64,000 bases of DNA from Flavivirga algicola (GTDB lineage Bacteria; Bacteroidota; Bacteroidia; Flavobacteriales; Flavobacteriaceae): positions 62,001-126,000 of the forward strand of contig NZ_JABBHF010000010.1 in NCBI RefSeq assembly GCF_012910715.1. Direction: 5' to 3'. Under the pieces are notes generated by a model, which saw only the letters and a program-made list of their open reading frames with translations, was not told the origin of the DNA and did not search any database. Shown piece by piece: positions 1 through 7,289 of this stretch. Both the position numbers and the translations under genes were made by a program. Every line of letters starts with the position of its first letter. Within the stretch, counting starts at the first letter, position 1.

Positions 1-48
1 TCATTACTTTTATAGTTCTTTACGTTGGTTATTAATTTAATCACGCTT

Positions 49-90
49 TAAACCGGTAAAATGTTCCAGCATTTTCCGGTTTTTTTTATT
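49..90 (+). terminator. Rho-independent terminator of a gene outside the window
   Basis: A 12-13 bp stem (AACCGGTAAAATG paired with CATTTTCCGGTT) with a short loop is followed by a run of eight T. It probably ends a plus-strand gene left of the window, convergent with the fecR-like gene. Nothing else is visible in bases 1-176. Confidence 0.8.
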
Positions 91-176
91 TACAATTGCA
101 AACAAAAACGTAATCAAGTAGAATAATAGATGTGTTGTGTACTGAGAGAGGTTCTTATGTCATATTTAGTTTGATT

Positions 177-1325
177 TTAAGGTTTGATAGTTATAGTTTT
201 ATTTGGTTTATTTTCAATGGTATATTTTATGTCGTAATTATTCCTGAAAGTTTTAAGAATATATTCCAATGAAGCGTTATCGAACCTAGCGGTAAAAGAT
301 GTTTCATTTAGGTCTTTACTTTCACATTTTATAACTACGTTGTATTGTCTTTCCAATTTCTTCAAAATATTCTTGAAAGGCTCATGCTTAAAGCTAATAG
401 AACCGTTTATCCAAGAAGTATGCAAAGAGACATCGACCTTCTCTAAGCTTATTGCATTATTCGATTTATTTAAATATGCCAGATGTCCAGGGGTTAATAG
501 TGTTGCTTTTTTAGGCTTATATGTCTCTTCTTGATAGAGGCTTACAGAACCTTCAACTAACACCGTTTTCGTGTTGAGGTCTTCTGGATAAGAGGATACA
601 TTAAATTTTGTTCCCAATACCCTGATATTTAAGTCTGAAGATTTTACGACAAATGGATGTGCTTTATCCTTTGTAACATCAAAGAAAGCCTCACCGTTAA
701 TAAATACTTCTCGGTTGTGGCCTTTTATAAATTTTACAGGATATTTCATAGATGTTCCTGCATTTAGAGTTACTTGAGTGTTGTCTGATAATACAATATT
801 AAACCGTTTTCCATAAGGAACGGTTAATGTATTATAGACGAGCTTCTCTTCGTTGGAAATATTACTATTGTTATAATTAAGCTTATTTCCTTTTTGTGTT
901 GTTATTGTGTTACCTTTAGAATCTACAAATTGAGCATTTCCATCGTCCTGTATTATTTTAATATCACCATTTTCTAATTCTAAAGTAATCGTGTCTTCTG
1001 GTATCTCAAGCTTGTTTTCTGTGAAGAATAAATAGGAGGTTCCTATAGCGATTATAAATATAGCTGCATATTTTAATATAGATTGTTTTAAGTTTTTTGA
1101 TTTGTTTTTTGAGCTTTTTTCAATATTGGTTTTATATCTAAAAAGCCCTTGGTTTGTATCTGCCGAATTTATAGTGTCATCGAAAGTAGATGCTATATGC
1201 TTAGCTTTTAAAAGATTGAATTTTTTAGCATGGTCTTGTGAAGCGTTTATCCATGCTTCTACTTCCCTTGCTTCTTCCTTAGAAGCAGTCTCATTAATGT
1301 ATTTTAAGATTTTTTTGACCTCCAT
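177..1325 (-). CDS. FecR family anti-sigma factor
   Basis: This is a transmembrane anti-sigma regulator of the FecR type. It holds its cognate ECF sigma factor at the inner membrane and relays a signal from an outer-membrane TonB-dependent transporter. Residues 1-80 form a charged cytoplasmic N-terminus, residues 84-101 a single membrane helix, about 170-270 the periplasmic FecR domain (VPYGKRFNIVLSDNTQV, then GEAFFDV and VLGTKFNV), and the last 75 residues the DUF4974 domain usual in Bacteroidota. The length of 382 residues is normal. The ECF sigma gene lies 46 bp upstream on the same strand. In most Bacteroidota such a pair precedes susC/susD, but here only a terminator facing the other way follows, so the target transporter is not adjacent. 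Confidence 0.93.
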   Translation of the reverse strand: MEVKKILKYINETASKEEAREVEAWINASQDHAKKFNLLKAKHIASTFDDTINSADTNQGLFRYKTNIEKSSKNKSKNLKQSILKYAAIFIIAIGTSYLFFTENKLEIPEDTITLELENGDIKIIQDDGNAQFVDSKGNTITTQKGNKLNYNNSNISNEEKLVYNTLTVPYGKRFNIVLSDNTQVTLNAGTSMKYPVKFIKGHNREVFINGEAFFDVTKDKAHPFVVKSSDLNIRVLGTKFNVSSYPEDLNTKTVLVEGSVSLYQEETYKPKKATLLTPGHLAYLNKSNNAISLEKVDVSLHTSWINGSISFKHEPFKNILKKLERQYNVVIKCESKDLNETSFTARFDNASLEYILKTFRNNYDIKYTIENKPNKTITIKP

Positions 1326-1371
1326 ATTTAGCTAGCTAACTATATATAGACGATTCAAATCTAAATGATAC

Positions 1372-1911
1372 CTAAAAATTTTTTAAAAAAATTATAAAAA
1401 GGGTCAGATATTCTTTTAAATGAAGCTTCATATGCTGCAGAGCATTAGAAATATGATTGTCAACGGTTCTTTTGGAAATATGCATGATATCTGCTATTTC
1501 TGAGTGCTTAAGCCCTTCAAATCTACTTTTTAAAAATACGCGTTTGCATTTTTCTGGCAGGGTATCAATAGCCCTTGTGATTCTTTCTTCTAATTCGGTT
1601 TCTATGACTAAAGAAGCAGCTTCATCTTTTATAAACTGGTTTCTAATAGCGATTCTTTCTTCATAGTAATTGTTAGAGAAATTAGTTTTAACCCTTTGGT
1701 GTTTTAATAAATCCAGACAGGCATTTTTTGTCATGGTGTGAAGGTAGCTGCCTAGGTTATTTACTTTTTCTAAGTTTTTTTTCTTTTCCCAAATTTTTAG
1801 AAAAACATTTTGAACAACACCTTCAGCATCTTCAATGATTCCTAAATACCCTTTTGCTATGTGTAAAAGTTTGTCATAATAGAGGCGAAATAATGCTTCG
1901 TGAGCAGTCAT
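1372..1911 (-). CDS. ECF-type RNA polymerase sigma factor
   Basis: This 179-residue extracytoplasmic-function sigma factor has region 2 at about residues 5-72 and region 4 at about 110-165. The recognition helix-turn-helix is visible in HSEIADIMHISKRTVDNHIS. It would direct polymerase to a small regulon when released by the FecR-like protein encoded 46 bp downstream, and the two genes probably form an operon. No protein-coding gene is visible in the 180 bp upstream. Family assignment is secure; the regulon is unknown because no susC/D genes follow. Confidence 0.93.
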   Translation of the reverse strand: MTAHEALFRLYYDKLLHIAKGYLGIIEDAEGVVQNVFLKIWEKKKNLEKVNNLGSYLHTMTKNACLDLLKHQRVKTNFSNNYYEERIAIRNQFIKDEAASLVIETELEERITRAIDTLPEKCKRVFLKSRFEGLKHSEIADIMHISKRTVDNHISNALQHMKLHLKEYLTLFIIFLKNF

Positions 1912-2094
1912 GTCGCCTTTTTGTAAAAGAGAAATAAAAGAATTGGATTCAATATTTTTGCTATATTTTTTCAGAGAACGTATGTCTAAGTGTGATGATT
2001 ATTAAATGTTTAGAGGTTAAAACTATCTCATTTTTAATCTTAGTCCATACCTTGAATGTTTAAAAAAATACAACAAATGGTTTTAGCTGTAATT

Positions 2095-2580
2095 TTATTC
2101 TAGCTTGATTGAATAAACAATAGTCTCTAAAGATCCTATTTTTAAGGCACTTATTCCAGAACTTATATCTATTTCTACCAAGTTTATTCCAGAGTCCAAA
2201 TCTTTTCCTTTAATTTCTGTAACAATCTGGTCTCCATTTAGTGTTTGGATATCTAAGCATGATCTACAGTTATTGAATAACGAAATTGAAATTTTGGAAA
2301 TACCGGTCGAATTTCTTAAATCCAACTCTAAAAAACTGAAATCGTTATTTGTATTAGGATAAGCTAAAGCAATCCCGTTTGCCTCAGATTTACTTCGTGT
2401 TGCTTTAAATTGGTAACCATTGGCAGTAAAGGAAGTGTCATCGGTATCAATATTTAACCCATCAAGGTTAATTGTAACAGGCTCAAAGGCTTTTTCTTTA
2501 TCATCACTTGAACAAAAGGCCAAAGTAAATGATATTAGGAACAGAAATAGAAATCTGTAGTTAAATAAAAGTGTTTTCAT
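2095..2580 (-). CDS. Predicted lipoprotein of unknown function
   Basis: The 161-residue product begins with a lipoprotein signal peptide (FLISFTLAFCSSDDKE, with Cys23 as the likely lipidated residue and an SDDKE tail that favours surface export in Bacteroidota). The mature part is predicted beta-rich and contains a CRSC pair (NNCRSCLDIQ) that could form a disulfide. I do not recognise the family. It lies upstream of the sigma/FecR pair on the same strand with a gap of about 180 bp, so it may be separately transcribed. Confidence 0.75.
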   Translation of the reverse strand: MKTLLFNYRFLFLFLISFTLAFCSSDDKEKAFEPVTINLDGLNIDTDDTSFTANGYQFKATRSKSEANGIALAYPNTNNDFSFLELDLRNSTGISKISISLFNNCRSCLDIQTLNGDQIVTEIKGKDLDSGINLVEIDISSGISALKIGSLETIVYSIKLE

Positions 2581-2792
2581 AGCATGATTTAGGTTTTATA
2601 AATTAAAAGTTAAGTCTCTTGATTCTTGTCATGTTTTTTAATTGAACTTTTTTGTTGATATCGCTTTTGGTAGCCGAACTTATTATCGGGGCTTTTTCTC
2701 ATAAATAAATTCCATTTAAGCACTAAAAACAAATTCCAAATATAAATAAAAACATAGAAAATTCTGACTTAAAAATGCATATTTAAGAGAAA

Positions 2793-2857
2793 CCTTATTG
2801 CTAGTAGAGAAGATGGGATTATAATTTGTGATCTCTTGACAGCCAACCAAGTCACCT
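2793..2857 (-). pseudogene. Decayed tRNA-Ala 3' part
   Basis: These 65 bases align without gaps to bases 5268-5332, which are the 3' flank and 3' half of the intact tRNA-Ala, with about 50 of 65 identical by eye. The first 13 bases (CCTTATTGCTAGT), just beyond the tRNA 3' end, are identical. The anticodon and T-loop bases are mutated, so it cannot work as a tRNA. The copy has the same orientation as the intact gene and lies 2.4 kb away. It is either a remnant of a second tRNA gene or the far attachment repeat of an old insertion. I see no gene elsewhere in the 410 bp between the lipoprotein and the peptide gene. Confidence 0.75.
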
Positions 2858-2913
2858 ATAACTGTTTTTTATTAAATGCAACAAAGTTGTGTTTGAGTAG
2901 GAGACTTTTTATA

Positions 2914-2930
2914 TTGCAATACTATTGCAA
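2914..2930. promoter_or_regulatory. Perfect 8-1-8 inverted repeat, candidate operator
   Basis: The sequence TTGCAATACTATTGCAA is a perfect palindrome around a single centre base, 61 bp upstream of the small peptide gene. This size and symmetry are typical of operators for Fur-superfamily repressors, and a Fur-family gene lies at 4587-5015. Binding is inferred, not shown. Confidence 0.55.
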
Positions 2931-2990
2931 CAAAAAGAGCAAGCTGAAAGCCTTAAAATAGAGTAGGTATAATATTTAATTTATGTAATT

Positions 2991-3098
2991 ATGAAAAATC
3001 AAAAAGAAGTATCAATCTCACAAATTTTAGCCGAAAAATCGAATGTGGCAGGAAGCGTACACTGTAGTAATTGTGGACATTGTTCTGCTTCATTTTAA
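2991..3098 (+). CDS. Short Cys/His-rich peptide, possible RiPP precursor or metal-binding peptide
   Basis: This 35-codon gene starts with ATG and ends with TAA. The product has a polar, leader-like N-terminal half (MKNQKEVSISQILAEKS), a small-residue stretch (NVAGSV), and a C-terminal HCSNCGHCSASF. The Cys-x2-Cys-x2-Cys plus two His packs five potential metal ligands or modification sites into eight residues. The arrangement of leader, Gly-containing junction and Cys-rich tail resembles a ribosomally made, modified peptide, but no standard modification enzyme (radical SAM, LanB, YcaO, DUF692) is encoded next to it. A strong terminator hairpin lies 10 bp downstream and three genes follow, so this message should exceed that of its neighbours. 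I do not recognise the family. Confidence 0.7.
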   Translation: MKNQKEVSISQILAEKSNVAGSVHCSNCGHCSASF

Positions 3099-3107
3099 AT
3101 ATGTGTT

Positions 3108-3141
3108 ATGGTAGTACGATTTATCGTACTACCATTTTTTA
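3108..3141 (+). terminator. Terminator or attenuator between the peptide gene and downstream genes
   Basis: A perfect stem of about 12 bp (ATGGTAGTACGA with TCGTACTACCAT) and a tiny loop are followed by a T-rich run. It lies between the peptide gene and the next gene 16 bp further on the same strand. Such placement is common where a short precursor must be made in excess over the proteins that act on it. Confidence 0.85.
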
Positions 3142-3156
3142 TGTAGATATTTCAAG

Positions 3157-3573
3157 ATGCAAAGATTAGATAAAAATCAGTTGACAAATCTTCTTCAATT
3201 TAAAAACGAAGATATTATTTCGAGATTTACAGATATGTACAAGATAGAAGCTGAAGAGATTAATGATATTTTCACCGAAACACTCAAGTTCTTATATATA
3301 AGCCAGGTTCCAGGAGTTTTTATACCCGATGATCTTTTAATTATAGATAAAATGTGGCACAATATGATTCTTTTTACCCCAGAATATCACGCTTTTAGTA
3401 AAGCATATTTTAATACCCCATATTTTCATCATGTTCCAGCCTCAAAAAAGGAAAAAGAAGATCGAATGATTAGTGCAAAAAAGGATTCTAAAAAAGCCAA
3501 GGAAGATTATTTACAAAAATTAGAGTTCCTAATTATCCGTAACCTACGATTATTTAGGAGCAGAAACCGTTGA
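3157..3573 (+). CDS. GRDP-like (DUF1399-type) protein with probable 3' frameshift
   Basis: The 138-residue product carries the pattern DKMWHNMILFTPEYHAF followed by YFHHVP, which resembles the W-H ... HH-P signature of glycine-rich-domain-protein-like (GRDP/DUF1399) sequences. The conserved His residues suggest metal binding, but no reaction is known. After KLEFLIIRN the annotated frame ends in an atypical RLFRSRNR. The +1 frame, from about base 3559 to a stop at 3626-3628, reads TYDYLGAETVEKWFKVYAKK, a much more natural continuation. A single indel near 3530-3560, real or a sequencing error, would give a protein of about 156 residues ending 10 bp before the next gene. It is the first gene after the attenuator of the peptide locus. 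Confidence 0.7.
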   Translation: MQRLDKNQLTNLLQFKNEDIISRFTDMYKIEAEEINDIFTETLKFLYISQVPGVFIPDDLLIIDKMWHNMILFTPEYHAFSKAYFNTPYFHHVPASKKEKEDRMISAKKDSKKAKEDYLQKLEFLIIRNLRLFRSRNR

Positions 3574-3638
3574 AAAATGGTTCAAGGTTTATGCAAAAAA
3601 AACAGCAAAGAACAACTTAAAGCATTAAGAAAATAATC

Positions 3639-4136
3639 ATGAGTATTTTTCCAAAAAGAGCTATTCCTGGTAAAACTGTAACAATTCATTGGAATTTTAA
3701 TATCTCCTCATTAAAAAATGTGCACATATTTCCTCGGGTTCGAATTGGGGTTAAAGATCCTAACGGAAATGTTACAATGCTTTTTGAAGAATACGTTTTG
3801 GGCTTGCCTAATTCGGAAGATGAGATAACGCCACAGAAGGAACGAACATTTAAATACCTGAAGAAAAATGTTCCGCTACTATTGCTGGCAGATTATTTTG
3901 ACGGAATTTCTAAGAGAGAACAGTTAATAGAAAGACTTAAGAACATTCAATCAGGAAGGCATTATTATTTCACATATACACTTCCCAATGACGCTCCCTT
4001 AGGGAAATATACGTTGGTTTCTGAAGTACATAGTTCTGGAGAAATAAAATATTCTAAAACAGCAGCCGACGACTTCTTTTTTGTTGAAAAAAAACACTGG
4101 ATAAGATTGAGGAAGGAGAAAAAAGAAAGGCTGTGA
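3639..4136 (+). CDS. Unknown beta-rich cytoplasmic protein of the peptide locus
   Basis: I do not recognise this 165-residue protein. It has no signal peptide or membrane helix. The first 70 residues (PGKTVTIHWNFNISSLKN, then VRIGVKDPNGNV) and the last third (TYTLPNDAPLGKYTLVSEV, then DDFFFVEK) look like strands of one Ig- or macroglobulin-like beta sandwich, interrupted by a Leu-rich helical insert (LLLLADYFDGISKREQL). The C-terminus is highly basic (RLRKEKKERL). It follows the GRDP-like gene and overlaps the next gene by 4 bp, so translational coupling is likely. Confidence 0.75.
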   Translation: MSIFPKRAIPGKTVTIHWNFNISSLKNVHIFPRVRIGVKDPNGNVTMLFEEYVLGLPNSEDEITPQKERTFKYLKKNVPLLLLADYFDGISKREQLIERLKNIQSGRHYYFTYTLPNDAPLGKYTLVSEVHSSGEIKYSKTAADDFFFVEKKHWIRLRKEKKERL

Positions 4137-4579
4137 TTATGAACTATTCACCAGAAAAGACACCTATAAAAATTGTTGCATGTCATCAAAATGAGAAAAA
4201 AGAGCTTAAAACTAAAGCTTGCGTTTTTGAGATTGAACCCCAACAAAAAACCGAAATAGAACTTACTTCAGATAAGGAGTTTTTATTATATAATGAAGAA
4301 AGGGAAGTTGTCTCTCTGACAAGCTTATCATCGTCTTATTTGCTCCGAAATCAACAAATACTGGAAATAGATAAAAAGAATGGCCCTACTTTTTTATTAA
4401 AAAAGGATAAAGCTGAAGCTTATCAATTAACAGCAGAAACAAAAACGCTGTGGAATAAATCGGATGGGCTTTTTCAAAAAGATCAAATATCAGGAAGTGA
4501 AATGGATATTTTTGAAGAAATGACTTCTGAAGAGCTGATCAAAGAAATGATAATGGGTGTTCCAGGAATTATTCATTAA
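4133..4579 (+). CDS. Unknown protein, last gene of the peptide locus
   Basis: This 148-residue protein has no signal peptide, membrane helix or recognised domain. The start is either GTG at 4133, overlapping the upstream stop as GTGA, or ATG two codons later at 4139. The N-terminal half has strand-like segments and two Cys residues (KIVACHQNEKK, TKACVFEIE). The C-terminus is acidic, then hydrophobic (EELIKEMIMGVPGIIH). Its end lies only 7 bp from the end of the convergent Fur-family gene. Its role is presumably tied to the upstream Cys-rich peptide, by context only. Confidence 0.7.
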   Translation: MIMNYSPEKTPIKIVACHQNEKKELKTKACVFEIEPQQKTEIELTSDKEFLLYNEEREVVSLTSLSSSYLLRNQQILEIDKKNGPTFLLKKDKAEAYQLTAETKTLWNKSDGLFQKDQISGSEMDIFEEMTSEELIKEMIMGVPGIIH

Positions 4580-4586
4580 TTAGTTT

Positions 4587-5015
4587 TTAACTGGAAAGAC
4601 AGGCGTGACAAATACCGTTGATGGTATAGCTTATTTTTTGTACCAAAAACTTTTCTAAAACTTGAATTTTTGGGATTTTAACATCGTCCAAACAGTAAGT
4701 TTGTGAGCATTTATCACAGATAATATGAACGTGTTCATCTGTATGTGTTTCTTCTGGGCACTCGTGGCTGCATAAGGCATACCTTATGCCATGACTATCC
4801 TCAGAAGCTTTATGCAATATACCATGCTCTTCAAAAGAACTTAAAGTTCTGTATATTGTTACTCGGTCATGGGTTATTTTCATATGAGAGATGACTTCTT
4901 TTGCCGATAATGCATAATCATAATCCATAAATATTTTAAGCATTTCTATACGCGCAGAAGTTTTTTTTAACCCATGAGACTCAAGTAGTTCTTCTATATG
5001 TTTTTGTATGTTCAT
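4587..5015 (-). CDS. Fur-family transcriptional repressor
   Basis: This is a metal-dependent repressor of the Fur/Zur/PerR superfamily, 142 residues long. The winged helix lies in residues 1-75 (recognition part HDRVTIYRTLSSFEEHGIL). The dimerisation part has a structural zinc site formed by C100-x2-C103 and C136-x2-C139, and a His-rich sensing segment (HTDEHVHIICDKC). Which metal it senses cannot be decided from sequence alone; Zur is plausible. It is convergent with the peptide locus and may bind the 17-bp palindrome at 2914-2930. tRNA-Ala lies upstream. Confidence 0.92.
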   Translation of the reverse strand: MNIQKHIEELLESHGLKKTSARIEMLKIFMDYDYALSAKEVISHMKITHDRVTIYRTLSSFEEHGILHKASEDSHGIRYALCSHECPEETHTDEHVHIICDKCSQTYCLDDVKIPKIQVLEKFLVQKISYTINGICHACLSS

Positions 5016-5240
5016 GAATTATTAGAATTTGAAAAACTTAAAAAAAGATAAAGGGTACAATTTTCTTTGATTTTTAGTAGTTTCGTTTGGTTTATCCGTA
5101 TTTCAAAGATACTTATTTTATAAAAAATGTAATGTTAAAGCTTTAATTATTATGCTATCTTTCGACGTTTACAGTTATTTCATGAAACACCAATCTTAAT
5201 GATATGAAAGGATAATTACAAAAAAAAGCTTATTAAATAA

Positions 5241-5273
5241 ATAAGGCAGTTATAAAAATTGTAACTGCCTTAT
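5241..5273 (-). terminator. Terminator after tRNA-Ala
   Basis: A perfect 12-bp stem (TAAGGCAGTTA with TAACTGCCTTA plus one more pair) with a 9-nt loop begins 7 bp beyond the tRNA 3' end. On the minus strand it is followed by a T-rich tract. Confidence 0.75.
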
Positions 5274-5279
5274 TGCTAG

Positions 5280-5353
5280 TGGAGAAGACGGGATTCGAAC
5301 CCGTGACCTCTTGACTGCCAGTCAAGCACTCTAGCCAACTGAGCTACATCCCC
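5280..5353 (-). tRNA. tRNA-Ala(GGC)
   Basis: Read on the minus strand, the gene folds as a complete cloverleaf: acceptor GGGGATG, D arm with AGCTCAGTTGGCTAGAGT, anticodon stem CTTGA/TCAAG with loop CTGGCAG (anticodon GGC), and a T arm with GGTTCGAACC. The acceptor has one T-T mismatch and one G-T pair. CCA is not encoded. A decayed copy of its 3' half lies at 2793-2857. Confidence 0.95.
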
Positions 5354-5554
5354 ATTTTTTTAATAGAGATACAAATGTATACATTTTAATGTAAAACCCA
5401 TCATTAAATTCTATGGCCGTTTTAATTTTAATATCACGTATTTCAAACTTTAATAGTAAATAAATTATAGGGCTTTAAATAATAATATATTAAAATCACT
5501 ACTTTTAGCTTAACAAATATGAGTTACTTTGTTTGCATGCATTCAAATTAAATA

Positions 5555-6493
5555 ATGAATAAAATACTTCTCTTTATATTCTTGGCTATAATAAGTATTG
5601 AGTTTAATGCTCAAACAAATATATCAGGATATACACCACTAGATAAGGGTTCAACAGAAAAGCAACAGGTTTTTTTATCCATAAAAAACACCAGCCCTTT
5701 TAAGGAGTCAAATATTATTGCCAGTGTTCAAGTAAACAACAACGGGTTTTTTAATATTGATTGTAAACTTTCAAATGAAGAAAAATTATACACTCTTTTT
5801 ATAAATAAGAATAAGGCTTCTAAGAGCTTTATTTTATCAAATAATGATTCCTTAATTTTTCAGAAAAGCGGTACTCCTTTTACTGTATTTACAAACACTA
5901 ACCATATAGACAAGGAGTTTCAAAAGTTTAAAAAATTCATAGAAAAACAAGATTCCAGATCAAATAACCAAACTATTTATTTAAACGAAGTTCGCAATTA
6001 CACAAAGGATTCTCTTAAAATTTTAGCAATAAAATTATTAAGTATTAAAGAACTCAAAAATAAGAACTTGCTTAAAAAAGATATTTCTCTTAACCCAGAA
6101 TACTACTCAAGTCTGCTTGAGGAATTGAAACGAAGTGATATTAATGTCAGCGAATATGCATTTCTTGAAAAAGATTTGGCATTTTATAATTTGAAAACTA
6201 TAGAAAGTAAATATTCTTTCAGTAAGTTAATGAATACCATTTTGGTATTCCTATTATTAATATTAACAATCTATATTTTTTCATTTAAAGTTACGCATAA
6301 GAAAAAAGGAACTTACGAATTAAGCAAACAGGAATTAAATGTTAAAAAGCTTATACTTGAGGGAAAAAGTAATAAAGATATTGCTGACAACTTATTTATT
6401 AGCTTAAGTACCGTTAAAACTCATATTACCAATATTTATAGCAAACTCAATGTTTCAAACAGGACTGAATTAATCTCTAAATTCAAAAATTAA
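5555..6493 (+). CDS. Membrane-anchored LuxR-type regulator
   Basis: The 312-residue protein has a signal peptide (residues 1-19), a periplasmic region of about 205 residues of unknown fold, one transmembrane helix (MNTILVFLLLILTIYIF, about 227-245) and a cytoplasmic LuxR/NarL helix-turn-helix at the C-terminus (GKSNKDIADNLFISLSTVKTH). It could read an extracytoplasmic signal and act on DNA while tethered to the membrane, a one-component design without phosphotransfer. The N-terminal part may resemble the DUF4369-type segment of TlpA-like proteins, but this is weak. It has no obvious operon partner; the DinB-like gene follows after 100 bp. Confidence 0.85.
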   Translation: MNKILLFIFLAIISIEFNAQTNISGYTPLDKGSTEKQQVFLSIKNTSPFKESNIIASVQVNNNGFFNIDCKLSNEEKLYTLFINKNKASKSFILSNNDSLIFQKSGTPFTVFTNTNHIDKEFQKFKKFIEKQDSRSNNQTIYLNEVRNYTKDSLKILAIKLLSIKELKNKNLLKKDISLNPEYYSSLLEELKRSDINVSEYAFLEKDLAFYNLKTIESKYSFSKLMNTILVFLLLILTIYIFSFKVTHKKKGTYELSKQELNVKKLILEGKSNKDIADNLFISLSTVKTHITNIYSKLNVSNRTELISKFKN

Positions 6494-6595
6494 TACGGGT
6501 ACTAGCACCTTAATCCTACCCTGTTAAGGCCATACTTCTCTAATGATTTATATTCTTTTGTAGAAGTTTACTACTTAAAAAGAAACAACATCATT

Positions 6596-7138
6596 ATGAA
6601 AAGAACATTTGTAATAGCAATTGCTATAATGGTTAACTCCATGATATCTTCACTGTCTGCGCAAGAAGGTAATTTTATTAAGGACTATTTAGAACGATTG
6701 GAAAATTCTCGAAAGTATTTAATTAAAGTGGCTGAAATTGTGCCAGAGGACAAATATGATTTTAAGGCATCCTTAGAATCAAAAACCTTTGCAGAAAATT
6801 TAATGCATATTGGAGCTGCGATGGACTGGCACTGTCAGTCATTATTAGGAGGAAGAAACCCCAGAGATTTTAGCACCGATACTACGTTCCATATTGAAAA
6901 TAAATCCAAAGAAGAAATGATTGCAATTATTAATAAAACATTTGATGACACTACAGAGTGGATTAAACAATTTGATACCTCTCAACTTGATGACAAGCTG
7001 GATTATTTCGGATTGAATAGGTCAAAGCGACAAATACTATTATTGCTTGCAGACCATATAACTCATCATAGAGGTCAAATGCTAGTTTATTTGAGATTAA
7101 ATGGGCTTGTTCCGCCTGATTATACTAAGTTTCAATAG
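6596..7138 (+). CDS. Exported DinB-family protein
   Basis: This is a DinB/YfiT-like four-helix-bundle protein, a family that includes metal-dependent thiol transferases. The likely metal triad is His71 (LMHIGAAMDWH) and the HITHHRGQ motif near residues 154-158. Residues 1-22 form a Sec signal peptide (SSLSAQ), so it acts in the periplasm, unlike the bacillithiol-dependent cytoplasmic members. Substrate unknown. It stands alone between a LuxR-type regulator and an AraC regulator of opposite strand. Confidence 0.88.
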   Translation: MKRTFVIAIAIMVNSMISSLSAQEGNFIKDYLERLENSRKYLIKVAEIVPEDKYDFKASLESKTFAENLMHIGAAMDWHCQSLLGGRNPRDFSTDTTFHIENKSKEEMIAIINKTFDDTTEWIKQFDTSQLDDKLDYFGLNRSKRQILLLLADHITHHRGQMLVYLRLNGLVPPDYTKFQ

Positions 7139-7289
7139 CTCAAGTAGATTGAATTTTAGATTTAGGAATACATTATTTAAAATGTTTGAGATCTAGATCG
7201 TTGAACAAAAACTATTCGAAGAATACAACAAACAAAAATGGACAGAGTTAAAAAAACTTATTTATGCAATATTTAGCTAAATAGTATAA

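Noticed and set aside
7197-7279. Short frame reading IVEQKLFEEYNKQKWTELKKL before a stop
   Set aside because: It could be the tail of a lost gene, but it has no start codon, no recognised match and is too short to support.
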